Shown here: positions 42,141 to 52,277 of the stretch, piece by piece
How positions within the stretch are numbered: the stretch's first letter is position 1
How the letters are laid out: every line of letters starts with the position of its first letter
Assembly: GCF_012933385.1 (NCBI RefSeq)
Contig: NZ_JABBPN010000001.1
Coordinates: 62,001-126,000 of the forward strand
Length of the DNA: 64,000 nucleotides
Origin: Paenibacillus lemnae
Lineage (GTDB): Bacteria; Bacillota; Bacilli; Paenibacillales; Paenibacillaceae
Direction of reading: 5' to 3'
Made by a program: the position numbers and the translations under genes
Notes under the pieces: model-generated
Databases searched by the model: none
Seen by the model: the letters and a program-made list of their open reading frames with translations, nothing else
What the model was told of the DNA's origin: nothing

Positions 42141-43604
42141 ATGTTGAATGGAAACAAGAAACGGTGGATGAGCTCGGGTATTGCAGCATTATTATCCATA
42201 GCCATGCTGGCGGGCTGTGGCGGAAACAGCGGAACGAACGAGGGCGCATCAGGTACAACCCCTGGCTCGGATAAACCAGGTGCAGAAGTCGAGCTTTATG
42301 AGAATGGATTGCCGAAGAATGAAGAAGTCACGCTGAAGGTGGGTCTCTTTGTAGGAGGCTATGGCCGGGATTTTTTTGACAATGCCGCTGAATCGTTCAA
42401 AGCCAAGTACCCCAATGTCAAATTAGACATCACTGCTTCAGCAGACATGAAGACGATTCTTTCCACCAGGATCTCCGCAGGAAATGATAAAGATATGTTT
42501 GATCTGTTCAATACAGAGCCGTCTGGAGGCATTGTCGGGCTTGCGGAAGCCGGCAAGCTGGAACCGATGGATGATATCTGGGAATACCCGCTTCCAGACG
42601 CACCGGACAAAAAGGTCAAGGATCTCATGATGCCGGGTATGTACGAATCCACACCGCTGATCCAGGGGAAAAGATATGAATTTACGACAGCGAGCAGCTT
42701 CGGAGGATTGTTCTTTAACAAAAAGCTGTTCGAGGAGCACGGCTGGAACCAAAACCCGAACACATGGGATGAATTCAAGACCCTTCTGGCAGATATTAAA
42801 GCGGATGGCATTGCTCCCATAACGTTCCCGGGCATTCATCCAAGCTACCATAACTGGGCTTTCGGCGTTGCGAAAAACTTTGAGCTGGCTGATATCAATG
42901 GACATGTGGATGAATTTATCGAAAATTACAGAACGTACGGTTTGCCGCAATACACCAATCCAGAAAACATTGAAGCCTGGACGCGCTTCTATGAGCTTGG
43001 CAAAGAAGGATATTTTGCTGAAGGACTTCCGGCCTTGAACCATACCCAATCCCAAATGCAGGTGATTCAGGGGCAGGCCGCCATGGTATCCACAGGGACA
43101 CATGTTGAGAATGAGATGAAAGAAGCGACTCCCGAGGACTTTGAATGGGGCTACATGGCGGTTCCTTTCCGAGAGAACACGGATCAAACGCTCTGGATTC
43201 GCAGCGGAACGACCAACTTCAACTATATCTGGGCAGCGAAGCCGGACTTGAACAAAAAGTGGGCAAAAGAGCTGATCGCATGGATGGTTACGCTTGAGAA
43301 TCAACAGTTCGCTGCCGAAAATGCAGGTGCTTTGCCAATGCGTAAGGATCTGGCGGAGGACCCTGAAAGAGCAGCTAAACTTACCAGCTCTGCGCAAGCT
43401 GTACTGAAGTACATTGCAGATAACAAAGCTCAGACCTATAAGGCAAGCCGGTCGATCAGCATTTCTGATCCGAATCTTGCCCAGGCAGAAAAATTAATGA
43501 ATGAGAATATTGTGAAATTTGCGATGGGCCTGCAGGATCCGAAGCCGATTCTGGAACAGGCGGAAGAACTGCTGAAAAAAGCGGTGGAAGCTGAAAAGAA
43601 ATAA
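42141..43604 (+). CDS. Sugar ABC transporter solute-binding lipoprotein
   Basis: 487 residues from ATG 42141 behind GGGGGTCGAAG. A signal sequence ends in LAGC (Cys26), then a Gly/Ser/Asn-rich linker and a family 1 solute-binding domain of about 430 residues. Motifs near the start (EEVTLKVGLFVGGYGRDFF) and SSFGGLFFNKKLFEEHGWNQNPNTWDEF are usual for oligosaccharide-binding proteins. Two permeases follow and an ATPase gene is absent. A ligand cannot be assigned. It is the first gene of an operon that also carries an SGNH esterase and a large exported phosphoesterase. Confidence 0.92.
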   Translation: MLNGNKKRWMSSGIAALLSIAMLAGCGGNSGTNEGASGTTPGSDKPGAEVELYENGLPKNEEVTLKVGLFVGGYGRDFFDNAAESFKAKYPNVKLDITASADMKTILSTRISAGNDKDMFDLFNTEPSGGIVGLAEAGKLEPMDDIWEYPLPDAPDKKVKDLMMPGMYESTPLIQGKRYEFTTASSFGGLFFNKKLFEEHGWNQNPNTWDEFKTLLADIKADGIAPITFPGIHPSYHNWAFGVAKNFELADINGHVDEFIENYRTYGLPQYTNPENIEAWTRFYELGKEGYFAEGLPALNHTQSQMQVIQGQAAMVSTGTHVENEMKEATPEDFEWGYMAVPFRENTDQTLWIRSGTTNFNYIWAAKPDLNKKWAKELIAWMVTLENQQFAAENAGALPMRKDLAEDPERAAKLTSSAQAVLKYIADNKAQTYKASRSISISDPNLAQAEKLMNENIVKFAMGLQDPKPILEQAEELLKKAVEAEKK

Positions 43605-43614
43605 GATTGGGCGA

Positions 43615-43646
43615 AGCGGGGAGAACCTTCTCCGCTCTTCCTTTTT
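43615..43646 (+). terminator. Attenuating hairpin between binding protein and permeases
   Basis: AGCGGGGAGAA and TTCTCCGCT arms with a bulge, then a T-rich run. Partial termination here would give more binding protein than permease, as in other importers. Confidence 0.5.
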
Positions 43647-43669
43647 AAAAAGATAGGAGTTGAGCTCTT

Positions 43670-44620
43670 GTGTCGGATTCAACTGTTGTGAAGGCACCAA
43701 AAGCACCTGCGCGCAAGCGTTTAGGCCTCGATAAAGCGAATACGCAGAAGTGGATATTTCTGATCATAGCCATTGTGCCTCCCTTTGGCGGCTATCTGCT
43801 CTTTACCTTATTTCCGAACATTCTGTCCGTATATTATGCGATGCTCGATTGGGATGGATTTACAGATGCGACGTTTGTCGGGCTGTCCAATTTTGTTACC
43901 GCGTTCCAGGATAAGTATGTATGGCGTGCGCTTACCCACAATTTGATTTTTATGATTACAGTGCCTTTCTTTGTCATTGTCATTTCCTTGCTGCTCGCCT
44001 ATTTAATTACGAACAAGACGTATAAAGAAAATAAGTTTCTGAAAGTGTTGTTTTTCTTCCCGAACGTATTATCTACCGTCGTTGTTGCGCTTCTCTGGGC
44101 TTTCATTTATGACGGATCGTACGGGCTGCTCAACGGGGTTCTGAAGTTTGTCGGAATCGATGTCGGGAATTTCTACTGGCTGGGCAATGAAAGCACGGCG
44201 CTGCTATCTATTATTCCGGCTTGGGTTTGGGGCGGCGTCGGCTTGTACGTCATTATTTTTGCCAATGCGATGCTCGGAATTCCGAAATCATTGTACGAGG
44301 CGGCTATTCTTGAAGGAGCCGGACATATGACACGCTTGATGAAAATCACCATGCCGCTCGTTACGCCCATTATCCGCGTCAGTGCATTGTTCCTCGTCGT
44401 CGGCACCATGAAGGGTTTCGAAATTATCCTCATCATGACGAATGGGGGCCCCTTCGGGTCAACAGATGTCATCGGCCTCTACATGTTTAACCTGGCGTTT
44501 GGTGTTGAATATCGGAATTACGGCTACGCGTCTGCAGTCGGTATGATTCTGTTCGTGATCTTGGTCACGGCCAAGCTGTTAATTGATAAATTTGTACCGA
44601 ATAGAGGCTACGAGTACTAA
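43670..44620 (+). CDS. Sugar ABC transporter permease (MalF/UgpA type)
   Basis: 316 residues, six hydrophobic helices and an EAA loop (LYEAAILEGAGHMTRLMKITMPL) near residue 210. The N-terminal 25 residues are basic and cytoplasmic. GTG at 43670 follows AGGAGTTGAG. With the next gene it forms the membrane channel for the upstream binding protein. The end of the chain (DKFVPNRGYEY) resembles other members of this class. Substrate unknown, most likely a plant oligosaccharide. Confidence 0.92.
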   Translation: MSDSTVVKAPKAPARKRLGLDKANTQKWIFLIIAIVPPFGGYLLFTLFPNILSVYYAMLDWDGFTDATFVGLSNFVTAFQDKYVWRALTHNLIFMITVPFFVIVISLLLAYLITNKTYKENKFLKVLFFFPNVLSTVVVALLWAFIYDGSYGLLNGVLKFVGIDVGNFYWLGNESTALLSIIPAWVWGGVGLYVIIFANAMLGIPKSLYEAAILEGAGHMTRLMKITMPLVTPIIRVSALFLVVGTMKGFEIILIMTNGGPFGSTDVIGLYMFNLAFGVEYRNYGYASAVGMILFVILVTAKLLIDKFVPNRGYEY

Positions 44621-44649
44621 TTCGCATATGAAGGTTCGGAGGGATTTCA

Positions 44650-45486
44650 TTGAAGGAAAAACGAACATTAATGGACATCGTATGGCGATTGGTGCTGTAT
44701 GCCTGGTCGCTGACCATACTATTCCCCTTGATTTGGATAGTTTACGAATCGTTTAAAAGCAATCCTGAGTTTTTCAAAAATATATGGTCACTGCCTTCGG
44801 AACTGCGTTGGCAAAATTATTCGAAGGCCTGGAACCAATACGGCTTCGGACAATCACTCTTAAATACCCTTTATTATGTTGGGGGGAGTATGGTGCTGGG
44901 GCTGTTCTTCACAACCATTAACGCCTATGCACTGACTCGGATGCAGTTCAGGGGTAGAAAACTGATTTGGGGCTTGATTATGCTGTCCCTGTTCCTGCCC
45001 GGCATCAACGCGCTTGTACCCCAGTATGTCATTATGCGGGAACTGGGCTTGACCAACAGCTTGACCGGATTGATTCTTCTGTCCAGTCTGGGTGAAAGCG
45101 TGTTTTACCTCATGCTGCTCGGCGGATTTATGAGTTCTCTGCCCGTGGAGCTGGAGGAGAGCGCAACGATGGATGGCGCGACATTATTTCAAAAATTCTG
45201 GCGCGTGATTGTTCCGCTGTCTACACCGGGTATTGTAACCGTCGGTGTATTCAAGTTCTTAGGCTTCTATAACAATTTCCTGGCACCATTTATCTATTTG
45301 AGTGATCCCGGGAAGTACCCTATTGCGGTGCAAATGTATTCTGCCAATAAGCAAATGGAGTTTACAGCAGACTGGGTAACCTTGTTTGCCGGTGTAACCA
45401 TTGCGATGGTACCGTCCATTATTATTTATATCTTATTCCAGAAACTGCTGATGGAAGGCGCAACCATGGGAGCGGTAAAGGGATAG
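44650..45486 (+). CDS. Sugar ABC transporter permease (MalG/UgpE type)
   Basis: 278 residues, six hydrophobic helices and an EAA loop (ELEESATMDGATLFQKFWRVIVPL) near residue 175. TTG at 44650 is behind GGAGG. It pairs with the MalF-type permease 30 bases upstream, and the C-terminal LMEGATMGAVKG tail is typical. Its gene is followed 30 bases on by an SGNH hydrolase, so the operon continues. Confidence 0.92.
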   Translation: MKEKRTLMDIVWRLVLYAWSLTILFPLIWIVYESFKSNPEFFKNIWSLPSELRWQNYSKAWNQYGFGQSLLNTLYYVGGSMVLGLFFTTINAYALTRMQFRGRKLIWGLIMLSLFLPGINALVPQYVIMRELGLTNSLTGLILLSSLGESVFYLMLLGGFMSSLPVELEESATMDGATLFQKFWRVIVPLSTPGIVTVGVFKFLGFYNNFLAPFIYLSDPGKYPIAVQMYSANKQMEFTADWVTLFAGVTIAMVPSIIIYILFQKLLMEGATMGAVKG

Positions 45487-45516
45487 CAGCACATTAAAGT
45501 AAGGGAGTAGACATAG

Positions 45517-46623
45517 ATGACCGTTCAATCGAAAGACGTAAACCTGGATAAGCTGGGCGGAACGTTATACCCGGAGACCAAAAATAGCGAGCAGTTGAGA
45601 TGGCATTCTCCGCTTGAAGCGCCTTTTCACATCGCGGGCTTCCCTTGGCTTGCGGAGGATGGCATTTACAGACGCCTCCCCTTGGCTTCCAGTGAAGTTG
45701 TGCCTCCTGCGGTGGATACCCTTGCTTATTGTACGGCAGGCGGTCAAATTCGCTTTCGCACCAATTCTTCCAGGCTGGTGATCCGGGTGCGGCTTGCCGG
45801 ACCAGCCAATATGTATCACATGGCGCCGACAGGGCAGTGCGGGGTGGACTGCTATATTGGAGAGCAGGGAGAGCAGAACTTTATCACCACAGCGAAATTA
45901 AAACCGGCGGAAAGTGAATATGAATCACAGCTTTATCACTGGGAATCTCCCAGAGAAGTGGCGGTCACCTTGAATCTGCCGCTCTACCAAGGGGTAGAAG
46001 AAGTGTGGATCGGTGTAGATCAGGATGCTGTCCTAAGTCCTGCACCTGCCTATGCAAGCAGCAGACCCGTTATTATATATGGAACTTCCATCACGCAAGG
46101 AGGCTGCGCCTCCCGGCCGGGTATGGCCTATCCCAATATTCTCAGCCGTATGATTCCGATGGAGTTCGTCAATCTTGGCTTCTCGGGAAATGGAAAGGGT
46201 GAGCCGGAGCTCGCACAGATCATGGCGGACATCGAGGATCCTGCGATGTTCATTCTGGATTACGAAGGGAACACAGGGAAGTCCGAGAACATTGCAGGAA
46301 CACTGCCTGCATTCATTCAGATTTTGAGAGATCGGCATCCTGAAGTCCCTATATTGGTTGTGTCCAGAATCTGCACTGCGGAAGACCAGTTCTACTCTGA
46401 AAGGAGGGAGCTTAATGATACCCGCAGGCTGATTCAAATACAGAATGTTGAGCAGCGGCGGACAGAAGGAGACCAGCATATCCATTTCGTCGACGGTTCT
46501 GAGCTGCTGGGGAATGACTTCGTCAATGACTGCACGGTTGACGGAACACATCCAACAGACCTCGGATTCCTGCGCATGGCACAGTCGCTCGCCCCCGTCA
46601 TTAAGGGGCTGCTGCAGCTGTAA
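45517..46623 (+). CDS. SGNH/GDSL-type hydrolase with N-terminal accessory domain
   Basis: 368 residues. The first 170 look like a beta-sandwich accessory domain; from about 185 the SGNH fold begins, with block I GTSITQGG (near 188-195, nucleophile Ser), Gly in NLGFSGNG and block V DGTHPTDLG near 350 with the Asp/His pair. There is no signal peptide, so it acts inside the cell, on an imported acetylated or acylated sugar by inference. It lies between the permeases and the large PHP/phosphoesterase gene. No Asn block III is easily assigned. Confidence 0.85.
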   Translation: MTVQSKDVNLDKLGGTLYPETKNSEQLRWHSPLEAPFHIAGFPWLAEDGIYRRLPLASSEVVPPAVDTLAYCTAGGQIRFRTNSSRLVIRVRLAGPANMYHMAPTGQCGVDCYIGEQGEQNFITTAKLKPAESEYESQLYHWESPREVAVTLNLPLYQGVEEVWIGVDQDAVLSPAPAYASSRPVIIYGTSITQGGCASRPGMAYPNILSRMIPMEFVNLGFSGNGKGEPELAQIMADIEDPAMFILDYEGNTGKSENIAGTLPAFIQILRDRHPEVPILVVSRICTAEDQFYSERRELNDTRRLIQIQNVEQRRTEGDQHIHFVDGSELLGNDFVNDCTVDGTHPTDLGFLRMAQSLAPVIKGLLQL

Positions 46624-46650
46624 TGAAGCCGATAAGGGAGAGGATTTAAT

Positions 46651-49600
46651 TTGAAGTCTCAAAGAAGAAGACTGCTCTTTGTTGTGATGGCTTGTGTTAT
46701 TGCAGGTGTGTTTAATCAAAGTAATGGCATCAATGTGTCCGCATCCTCAGATCAGGATGGTGTTTCTAATGAGGGTAGAGCCACACACTTAGGGGCTTCC
46801 CTTTACAAAGGTCATTTGCATTCTCACACATCGCTAAGTGATGGAATACTGCTGCCTAATGATGCTTACAATTTTGTGAAGAACAATACAGACTTTGATT
46901 TTTTTGCCGTGACTGAGCATGACGTGACGTATGACATCAGTACAGGCAGTGATTTTATTACCAATGTTCAAGACTCTTATTCCGACGAATACAAGGTACT
47001 GCATGAGCAATCCGATGTCCATAACCATGATAACGAATTTGTGACGCTGCCCGGTACGGAAGTGACGTGGTACGATGAATCGGGCCATATGAATTTATTT
47101 AATGCAGAATGGTTTGCCAGAACACATGGAGCAGGTGCGGACGGCACGTGGGGCTGGGGCGATATTAAATATGATCTGCCCACCTTTTACGCAAGACTGG
47201 CTCAGGATCCTCAAGCGATAGCTCAGTTTAATCATCCGCGCTTCACAGGTAACTGGAGCTTCCAGGACTTTAAACACTTTAACCAGGACGTTGACAACAA
47301 CATTAATATGATGGAATACAAATCCGCCAATGATTTTGCAACCTATACCAAGGTGCTGGATCGGGGCTGGCATGTCTCTCCTGTATTTGGCGGAGACGAG
47401 CATAAAGGAAATTGGGGCATGGTTCAGCCTCATGTGACAGGAATGTGGGGAGATCAACTTACTCGGGAAGGTCTTTACGATGCGATGCAAAACCACCGCA
47501 CCTATGTATCCTTTGACCGCAACCTGGAGCTGGCAGTTTCCACAAAAGGTAAGATGATGGGATCGATCCTTCCGGCTAAGACAAAGAAAATCAACCTAAA
47601 GATCGAGATCCATGACCCGGATGCAAACGATCATCTGGACAAAGTTGTGGTCTACAAAAACAGCGGTGAAATTCTGCAGGAGTACAACAATATTGCCAGC
47701 AGTTCATTTGAAAAGAATGTAAACCTGGACAGCGAAAATGGGGACTATTTCCTCGTCAGAGCTTTCCAGACCGACGGGGATGAGGCGATCAGTGCTCCGA
47801 TCTGGATTGGTGAGGAAACGAGAGGTACGGTACATGCGCCTGAAATTACGGTTCAAGGACAATATCCGGACACGATCCAGCTTGGAAATCAAGTGGAGGT
47901 GCTGGGCGCTTCCGCGACGGCGGATGGCGGTCAATCCTTAACGGTTGAGGCTACCGTATTGAACGATAAAGGAGAAGTACCAGTTTCAAATCAGCAGTTT
48001 AACGTGGACATGTATGGTGAATATTTTATTAAATATGCAGCCACCGACGCCCAAGGAAATACGCGTGTGGAGCTTGTTCGATTGCTTGTAGACGCACAAA
48101 ATCTGGATGCAGACAGCATTCTGGATGAGTTTCAGCCTGTGGTAAATGTAGGCGGAAATGAACGAGAAGTAGGCATCAATATTGTGACCGATAAGGCACT
48201 TGAAACAGCGTATGTGCAGTATAAACCGGAGTCTGAGGCATCCTGGGACAATGCGGACCTCGTACAAGCGGGCGCCTCTTATTTTCAAACTGCCTATGGC
48301 GATACATTTGCTGACAGTAACTATCGGGTGCTGGCAGCCCATGAAGTCAGTGTCACCGATCTCGACTTAGGGACAACATATGACTATCGATATGGCATGT
48401 CACCAAGCGGCCCTTGGAGCAGCAGCTACAGCTTTAAGACCGCTGCATCCTCTGAGGAAGCTGTGATGTATGTCATGGGGGATCTTGGCGTCCCGGATCG
48501 CAATTCGGCAAGCTTCCAGCTCTTTCAGAATATGCTGAACGTGCTGCAGTCTAAAAATGCAAACGGCCAGACGGTGGTTCAAGTCGGAGACTTGGTCGAG
48601 ACCGGCGGCAATATGTATGCATGGAATGATGTGTTTAACAGCATTTATAACAACGATCTGGGGCTGGTTTCAGCTCATGTTGTAGGGGACCGTGAACGTT
48701 TGACGGATCGGAAATTTGGATCATTCTCCGGGTTCTTCAACCTGCCGAAGAACGGCGAAGGCAGTTACCGGGAAACGAATTATTCGTTTGATTATGGCGA
48801 TATGCATATTGCGGTTCTGAATTCTGTACTGGATTTTGACAAGCAGCTGTCTTGGCTGGAGAAGGATATGCGGACAACGGACAAGAAGTGGAAAATTGTG
48901 ATGGGACATTACCCTTATTATGGCGGTCAATCTGGCGATGAGACCGGTATGGACATGATGAGAGGGAAATTGTCTCAAGCATTTGAACGGCTTGGCGTCA
49001 GTTTGTATATCGGGGGCCATGATCAAGTATACAAACGGACCACGATACGAGACGGAGTCAAAGATTTATCGGCTGAAGCGATGAATTTAGGGACCACTTT
49101 TGTGACCGTGGGTTCATCAGGTCCGGCGTTTCAGGATAACAAAGTATTTGACTGGGATCATATCGTATATGACGAAAACAAGCAGACCGGCGTTATTTTG
49201 GAATCAAATGATCAAGCTCTCACATTGAGGGCTTACAACAGCGACGGCACTGAAATTGATGCATTTACGATCAATCAGCCTGTAGATTATTTGAACCTGA
49301 CGAGCGCGGTGGTAGACAATAATGTCCTTGAGGGTGTCGGCGTCCTGAATTATCCGAGCTCGCTGGCGACGGTGACCGTGATTGCAGAAAAGCGGGATCA
49401 CACGGGTGAACAGCTGCTGGAGACGGTGGTACAAGAAGCCACGCTGGAGCATCTCGGACGTGAGCAGATCATCGTACTCGATACCCCGCTTGCGTTCAGC
49501 GATGAACATACGATCATTGTAAGATTGGTGAATAATGCAGTCGATAAAGAGCCGTTAGCAGACCCTTTAACGGTGAAAGAGGGCATGCTGGGCGATGGTT

Positions 49601-51384
49601 CGGCAAGCAATCCGTATCAAATCAAAAGTGCAGGCGGACTCAACAAAATACATGAGTTCCCGGACAAACATTTTGTTCTGGTTCAGGACATTGATGGTCA
49701 GGGTGTGTTCTTTGAAGCGATCGGGGCGGATGGAACGCCATTTACCGGTACACTGGATGGACAGGGACACAGCATTACAGGCGTCAACGTATCTTCGGGC
49801 GGCGCGGGTCTCTTTGCCATCAACGAAGGCACAATTACCAACGTAGGCATCCATGCTAATATTGATGTTCGCCGAAGCAGTATCGGGATTCTGGTGGATC
49901 AGAATGATGGCGTTGTGGAGTATGCCTATAGTACGGGATCGATTAAAGGCAATTCCACTGTGGGCGGCCTCGTGGGCTATTCAAGCGGGACTGTGAGAAA
50001 CAGCTATTCAACTGCTTCCGTCACTGCACGGGGTAAGCAGGCCGGCGGCCTGATCGGGATCACCAACCGGGGAAGCACAACAGAACAGGTGTATGCCAAG
50101 GGTGCTGTTAAAGCAGAAGAATCCAATGCTGGCGGGATCAGCGGATACGCATATAACAGTACGGTTATTCAAAACAGCATCGCACTGAATCCGTCGATTG
50201 TTACAGGATCTGCATCCAACCGGATTGTCGGAAGAGTGTTAGCTGGGGAAACAGCAACGCTTCTCAATAATTATGGTGATGAGAACATGTTTGTCAGCAG
50301 TGAGAATGTGACTGTCAATGATCCGAACAATGAGAAGGGACAGGGAGTCAGTGCAGCAGCACTTTCGAGTTCAGCTTTGTATATCGGATCCCTGGGCTGG
50401 GATTTTGATTCGGTCTGGGTCTGGAATGAAGATGCGAAGCGTCCATTGCTGCAAAGTAATCTGGAGGAATTGAACGAAGACAATATTCCAAGGCCGGATC
50501 TGGATCAGAATGAAGATGGCTACTACATCATCTCTTCGGTGAGCGAATTAAGTACCATCTCAGAATTCCCGAATGAAAATTATATTTTGGAGAATAATCT
50601 TGATTTTGCAGGGCAGCTGTTCGAGCCTCTGTTTAAGGGAACGCCTTTCCTTGGCGTATTTGATGGAAACCATAAATCCATACTCAACCTAACTTCAACT
50701 CAGGGCGGCTTTTTTCATCTCAATGGCGGTGTGATTAAAAATATTGCTGTGGTCGATGCAAACGTCACTGGGGCAAGCAACATAGGCATACTCGTGAATA
50801 CGAACAACGGAACGGTAGAGAACAGCTATGTAACGGGCTCCATCGAAGGTGGCAGCACCGTCGGCGGTCTTGTCGGCTATTCCAACGGTACGGTAAGAAA
50901 CAGCTACGCTGACGCAAATGTTACTGCGCGGGTGAGTCAGGCCGGCGGCTTGATCGGGATTACCAACGCAGGCAGTCTAACAGAAAACGTTTATGCAGCT
51001 GGAGCTGTTCAGGCACTGAAAAGTAATGCAGGCGGTGTGACAGGCTACGGCTATAACGGAACCGTTGTCCGAAACGTCATTGCGCTGAATCCCTCCGTGA
51101 CAACGCCAACGATGGCGAACCGGGTGATGGGACGAGTGCTTTCGGGACATACCGCCACACTTCAGAATAATTATTCATCAAACAGCATGACCGTGAATAA
51201 GGAAGGTGTCACTGCAGGATCACTAACCAACATTAGAGGGTTAGGCCTGTCTGTAAGTGAAGTAGAGACGCTGTCCACCTATACAGGACTTTTAGGCTGG
51301 GATTTTGACACGGTTTGGGAATGGGATAGTGCCGGTAAACGCCCTGTTCTGCAGTCGATGTCAGCGGCAGCCGAAGTAGAGTAA
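46651..51384 (+). CDS. Exported PHP/metallophosphoesterase protein with two GLUG modules
   Basis: 1577 residues from TTG 46651, behind GGAGAGG. Signal peptide (about 1-30); PHP domain, about 50-340, with HLHSHTSLSDG (55-65), VTEHD and GGDEHKG; an Ig-like region, 400-480; a fibronectin-like segment before 605; a purple-acid-phosphatase-type metallophosphoesterase, about 605-870, with VMGDLG, VGDLVETGG, GHYPYYGG and GGHDQVYK; and two halves of GLUG repeats, 1010-1270 and 1290-1570, sharing VGGLVGYS-G-TVRNSY and AGGLIGIT. Two different metal-dependent phosphoesterase folds in one chain is unusual. It has no LPxTG or S-layer anchor. Its place in a sugar operon suggests it acts on a phosphorylated polymer. 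Confidence 0.85.
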   Translation: MKSQRRRLLFVVMACVIAGVFNQSNGINVSASSDQDGVSNEGRATHLGASLYKGHLHSHTSLSDGILLPNDAYNFVKNNTDFDFFAVTEHDVTYDISTGSDFITNVQDSYSDEYKVLHEQSDVHNHDNEFVTLPGTEVTWYDESGHMNLFNAEWFARTHGAGADGTWGWGDIKYDLPTFYARLAQDPQAIAQFNHPRFTGNWSFQDFKHFNQDVDNNINMMEYKSANDFATYTKVLDRGWHVSPVFGGDEHKGNWGMVQPHVTGMWGDQLTREGLYDAMQNHRTYVSFDRNLELAVSTKGKMMGSILPAKTKKINLKIEIHDPDANDHLDKVVVYKNSGEILQEYNNIASSSFEKNVNLDSENGDYFLVRAFQTDGDEAISAPIWIGEETRGTVHAPEITVQGQYPDTIQLGNQVEVLGASATADGGQSLTVEATVLNDKGEVPVSNQQFNVDMYGEYFIKYAATDAQGNTRVELVRLLVDAQNLDADSILDEFQPVVNVGGNEREVGINIVTDKALETAYVQYKPESEASWDNADLVQAGASYFQTAYGDTFADSNYRVLAAHEVSVTDLDLGTTYDYRYGMSPSGPWSSSYSFKTAASSEEAVMYVMGDLGVPDRNSASFQLFQNMLNVLQSKNANGQTVVQVGDLVETGGNMYAWNDVFNSIYNNDLGLVSAHVVGDRERLTDRKFGSFSGFFNLPKNGEGSYRETNYSFDYGDMHIAVLNSVLDFDKQLSWLEKDMRTTDKKWKIVMGHYPYYGGQSGDETGMDMMRGKLSQAFERLGVSLYIGGHDQVYKRTTIRDGVKDLSAEAMNLGTTFVTVGSSGPAFQDNKVFDWDHIVYDENKQTGVILESNDQALTLRAYNSDGTEIDAFTINQPVDYLNLTSAVVDNNVLEGVGVLNYPSSLATVTVIAEKRDHTGEQLLETVVQEATLEHLGREQIIVLDTPLAFSDEHTIIVRLVNNAVDKEPLADPLTVKEGMLGDGSASNPYQIKSAGGLNKIHEFPDKHFVLVQDIDGQGVFFEAIGADGTPFTGTLDGQGHSITGVNVSSGGAGLFAINEGTITNVGIHANIDVRRSSIGILVDQNDGVVEYAYSTGSIKGNSTVGGLVGYSSGTVRNSYSTASVTARGKQAGGLIGITNRGSTTEQVYAKGAVKAEESNAGGISGYAYNSTVIQNSIALNPSIVTGSASNRIVGRVLAGETATLLNNYGDENMFVSSENVTVNDPNNEKGQGVSAAALSSSALYIGSLGWDFDSVWVWNEDAKRPLLQSNLEELNEDNIPRPDLDQNEDGYYIISSVSELSTISEFPNENYILENNLDFAGQLFEPLFKGTPFLGVFDGNHKSILNLTSTQGGFFHLNGGVIKNIAVVDANVTGASNIGILVNTNNGTVENSYVTGSIEGGSTVGGLVGYSNGTVRNSYADANVTARVSQAGGLIGITNAGSLTENVYAAGAVQALKSNAGGVTGYGYNGTVVRNVIALNPSVTTPTMANRVMGRVLSGHTATLQNNYSSNSMTVNKEGVTAGSLTNIRGLGLSVSEVETLSTYTGLLGWDFDTVWEWDSAGKRPVLQSMSAAAEVE

Positions 51385-51413
51385 GTTAGCAAGGTTTCAT
51401 GATTGAGCTAAAG

Positions 51414-51439
51414 GCCCTCTTTACAGAGGGCTTTTTTTC
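51414..51439 (+). terminator. Terminator of the sugar importer operon
   Basis: GCCCTCT and AGAGGGC arms with a four-base loop, then seven T. Confidence 0.75.
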
Positions 51440-51532
51440 TTGGAATTTCTCACGATCCTTTGGCAGGGCCTTTTTTACGTAAATAAGGGACACGGCGCAA
51501 TACCTCTTGCATCCTGGTGGCTTCTCTGTTAT

Positions 51533-51547
51533 TTTGTTAGTAACAAA
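51533..51547. promoter_or_regulatory. Palindromic operator of the NAD-salvage operon
   Basis: TTTGTTAGTAACAAA is a perfect 7-1-7 palindrome 53 bases before pnuC. The operon carries an NrtR-like Nudix regulator, which makes an NrtR operator the natural reading. Confidence 0.5.
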
Positions 51548-51599
51548 TTGTAAATATCATATTGATAATAAGTTAGAAGTGACCAGGGAGGGATATTTC

Positions 51600-52277
51600 A
51601 TGAAGAAGTACACAGGTAACTGGAAGGCATTCGAGCTTCTTTGGCTGGTTTTGTTCACATTGATTGCTGTCAGCATTACAATTGTATCCAAGGACACTCT
51701 GTTTGGTTTCTCGGTCTTTATAACCGGAGTGCTGTGCGTGGTGCTTACGGCAAAGGGGAAGCTGATGAGTTATGTGTTCGGTATGTATAATACCTTCGGG
51801 TATGCTTATTTGTCGTATACCAACGGATTGTTTGGTGAAGTGATGCTGAATCTGCTGTTCTTTGTCCCGATGAATGTGGTTGGCTTCTTGATGTGGCGAA
51901 ATCATTTTCAGAGCGGTAAATTGGTGATGCGCCAGATGGATGTCAAAGGCATTCCAATCGTTGGGGCGGTCTGTATTGCAGGCTTCCTGTTACTGGGGTA
52001 TGGCCTGTCGCTCATTCCGGGGCAGAACTCCCCCTATATTGATGCGGTTACAACGGTACTTTCGGTAGTAGCCACCATTCTGATGGTGAGAAGATTCAAA
52101 GAGCAATGGCTGCTCTATATTGTGCTCAATATATTTACGGTGCTGCTGTGGGTAATCCGAACACTGGACGGCAGCGACGATGGTGTGATTATGATCGTGA
52201 TGTGGAGTGCGTATCTGATGAATGCGGTCTATGGTTACTATAACTGGAACAAAGGCGCGAAGGAGGCGTTGGCATGA
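51600..52277 (+). CDS. pnuC: PnuC-type nicotinamide riboside transporter
   Basis: 225 residues from ATG 51600 behind GGGAGGG, with seven hydrophobic helices. The family motif is visible as SYVFGMYNTFGYAYLSYTNGLFGEVMLNLLFF and the C-terminal MWSAYLMNAVYGYYNW. PnuC moves nicotinamide riboside down a gradient that is kept by phosphorylation, which the next gene supplies. It overlaps nadR by four bases (ATGA). A palindromic operator lies upstream. Confidence 0.93.
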   Translation: MKKYTGNWKAFELLWLVLFTLIAVSITIVSKDTLFGFSVFITGVLCVVLTAKGKLMSYVFGMYNTFGYAYLSYTNGLFGEVMLNLLFFVPMNVVGFLMWRNHFQSGKLVMRQMDVKGIPIVGAVCIAGFLLLGYGLSLIPGQNSPYIDAVTTVLSVVATILMVRRFKEQWLLYIVLNIFTVLLWVIRTLDGSDDGVIMIVMWSAYLMNAVYGYYNWNKGAKEALA

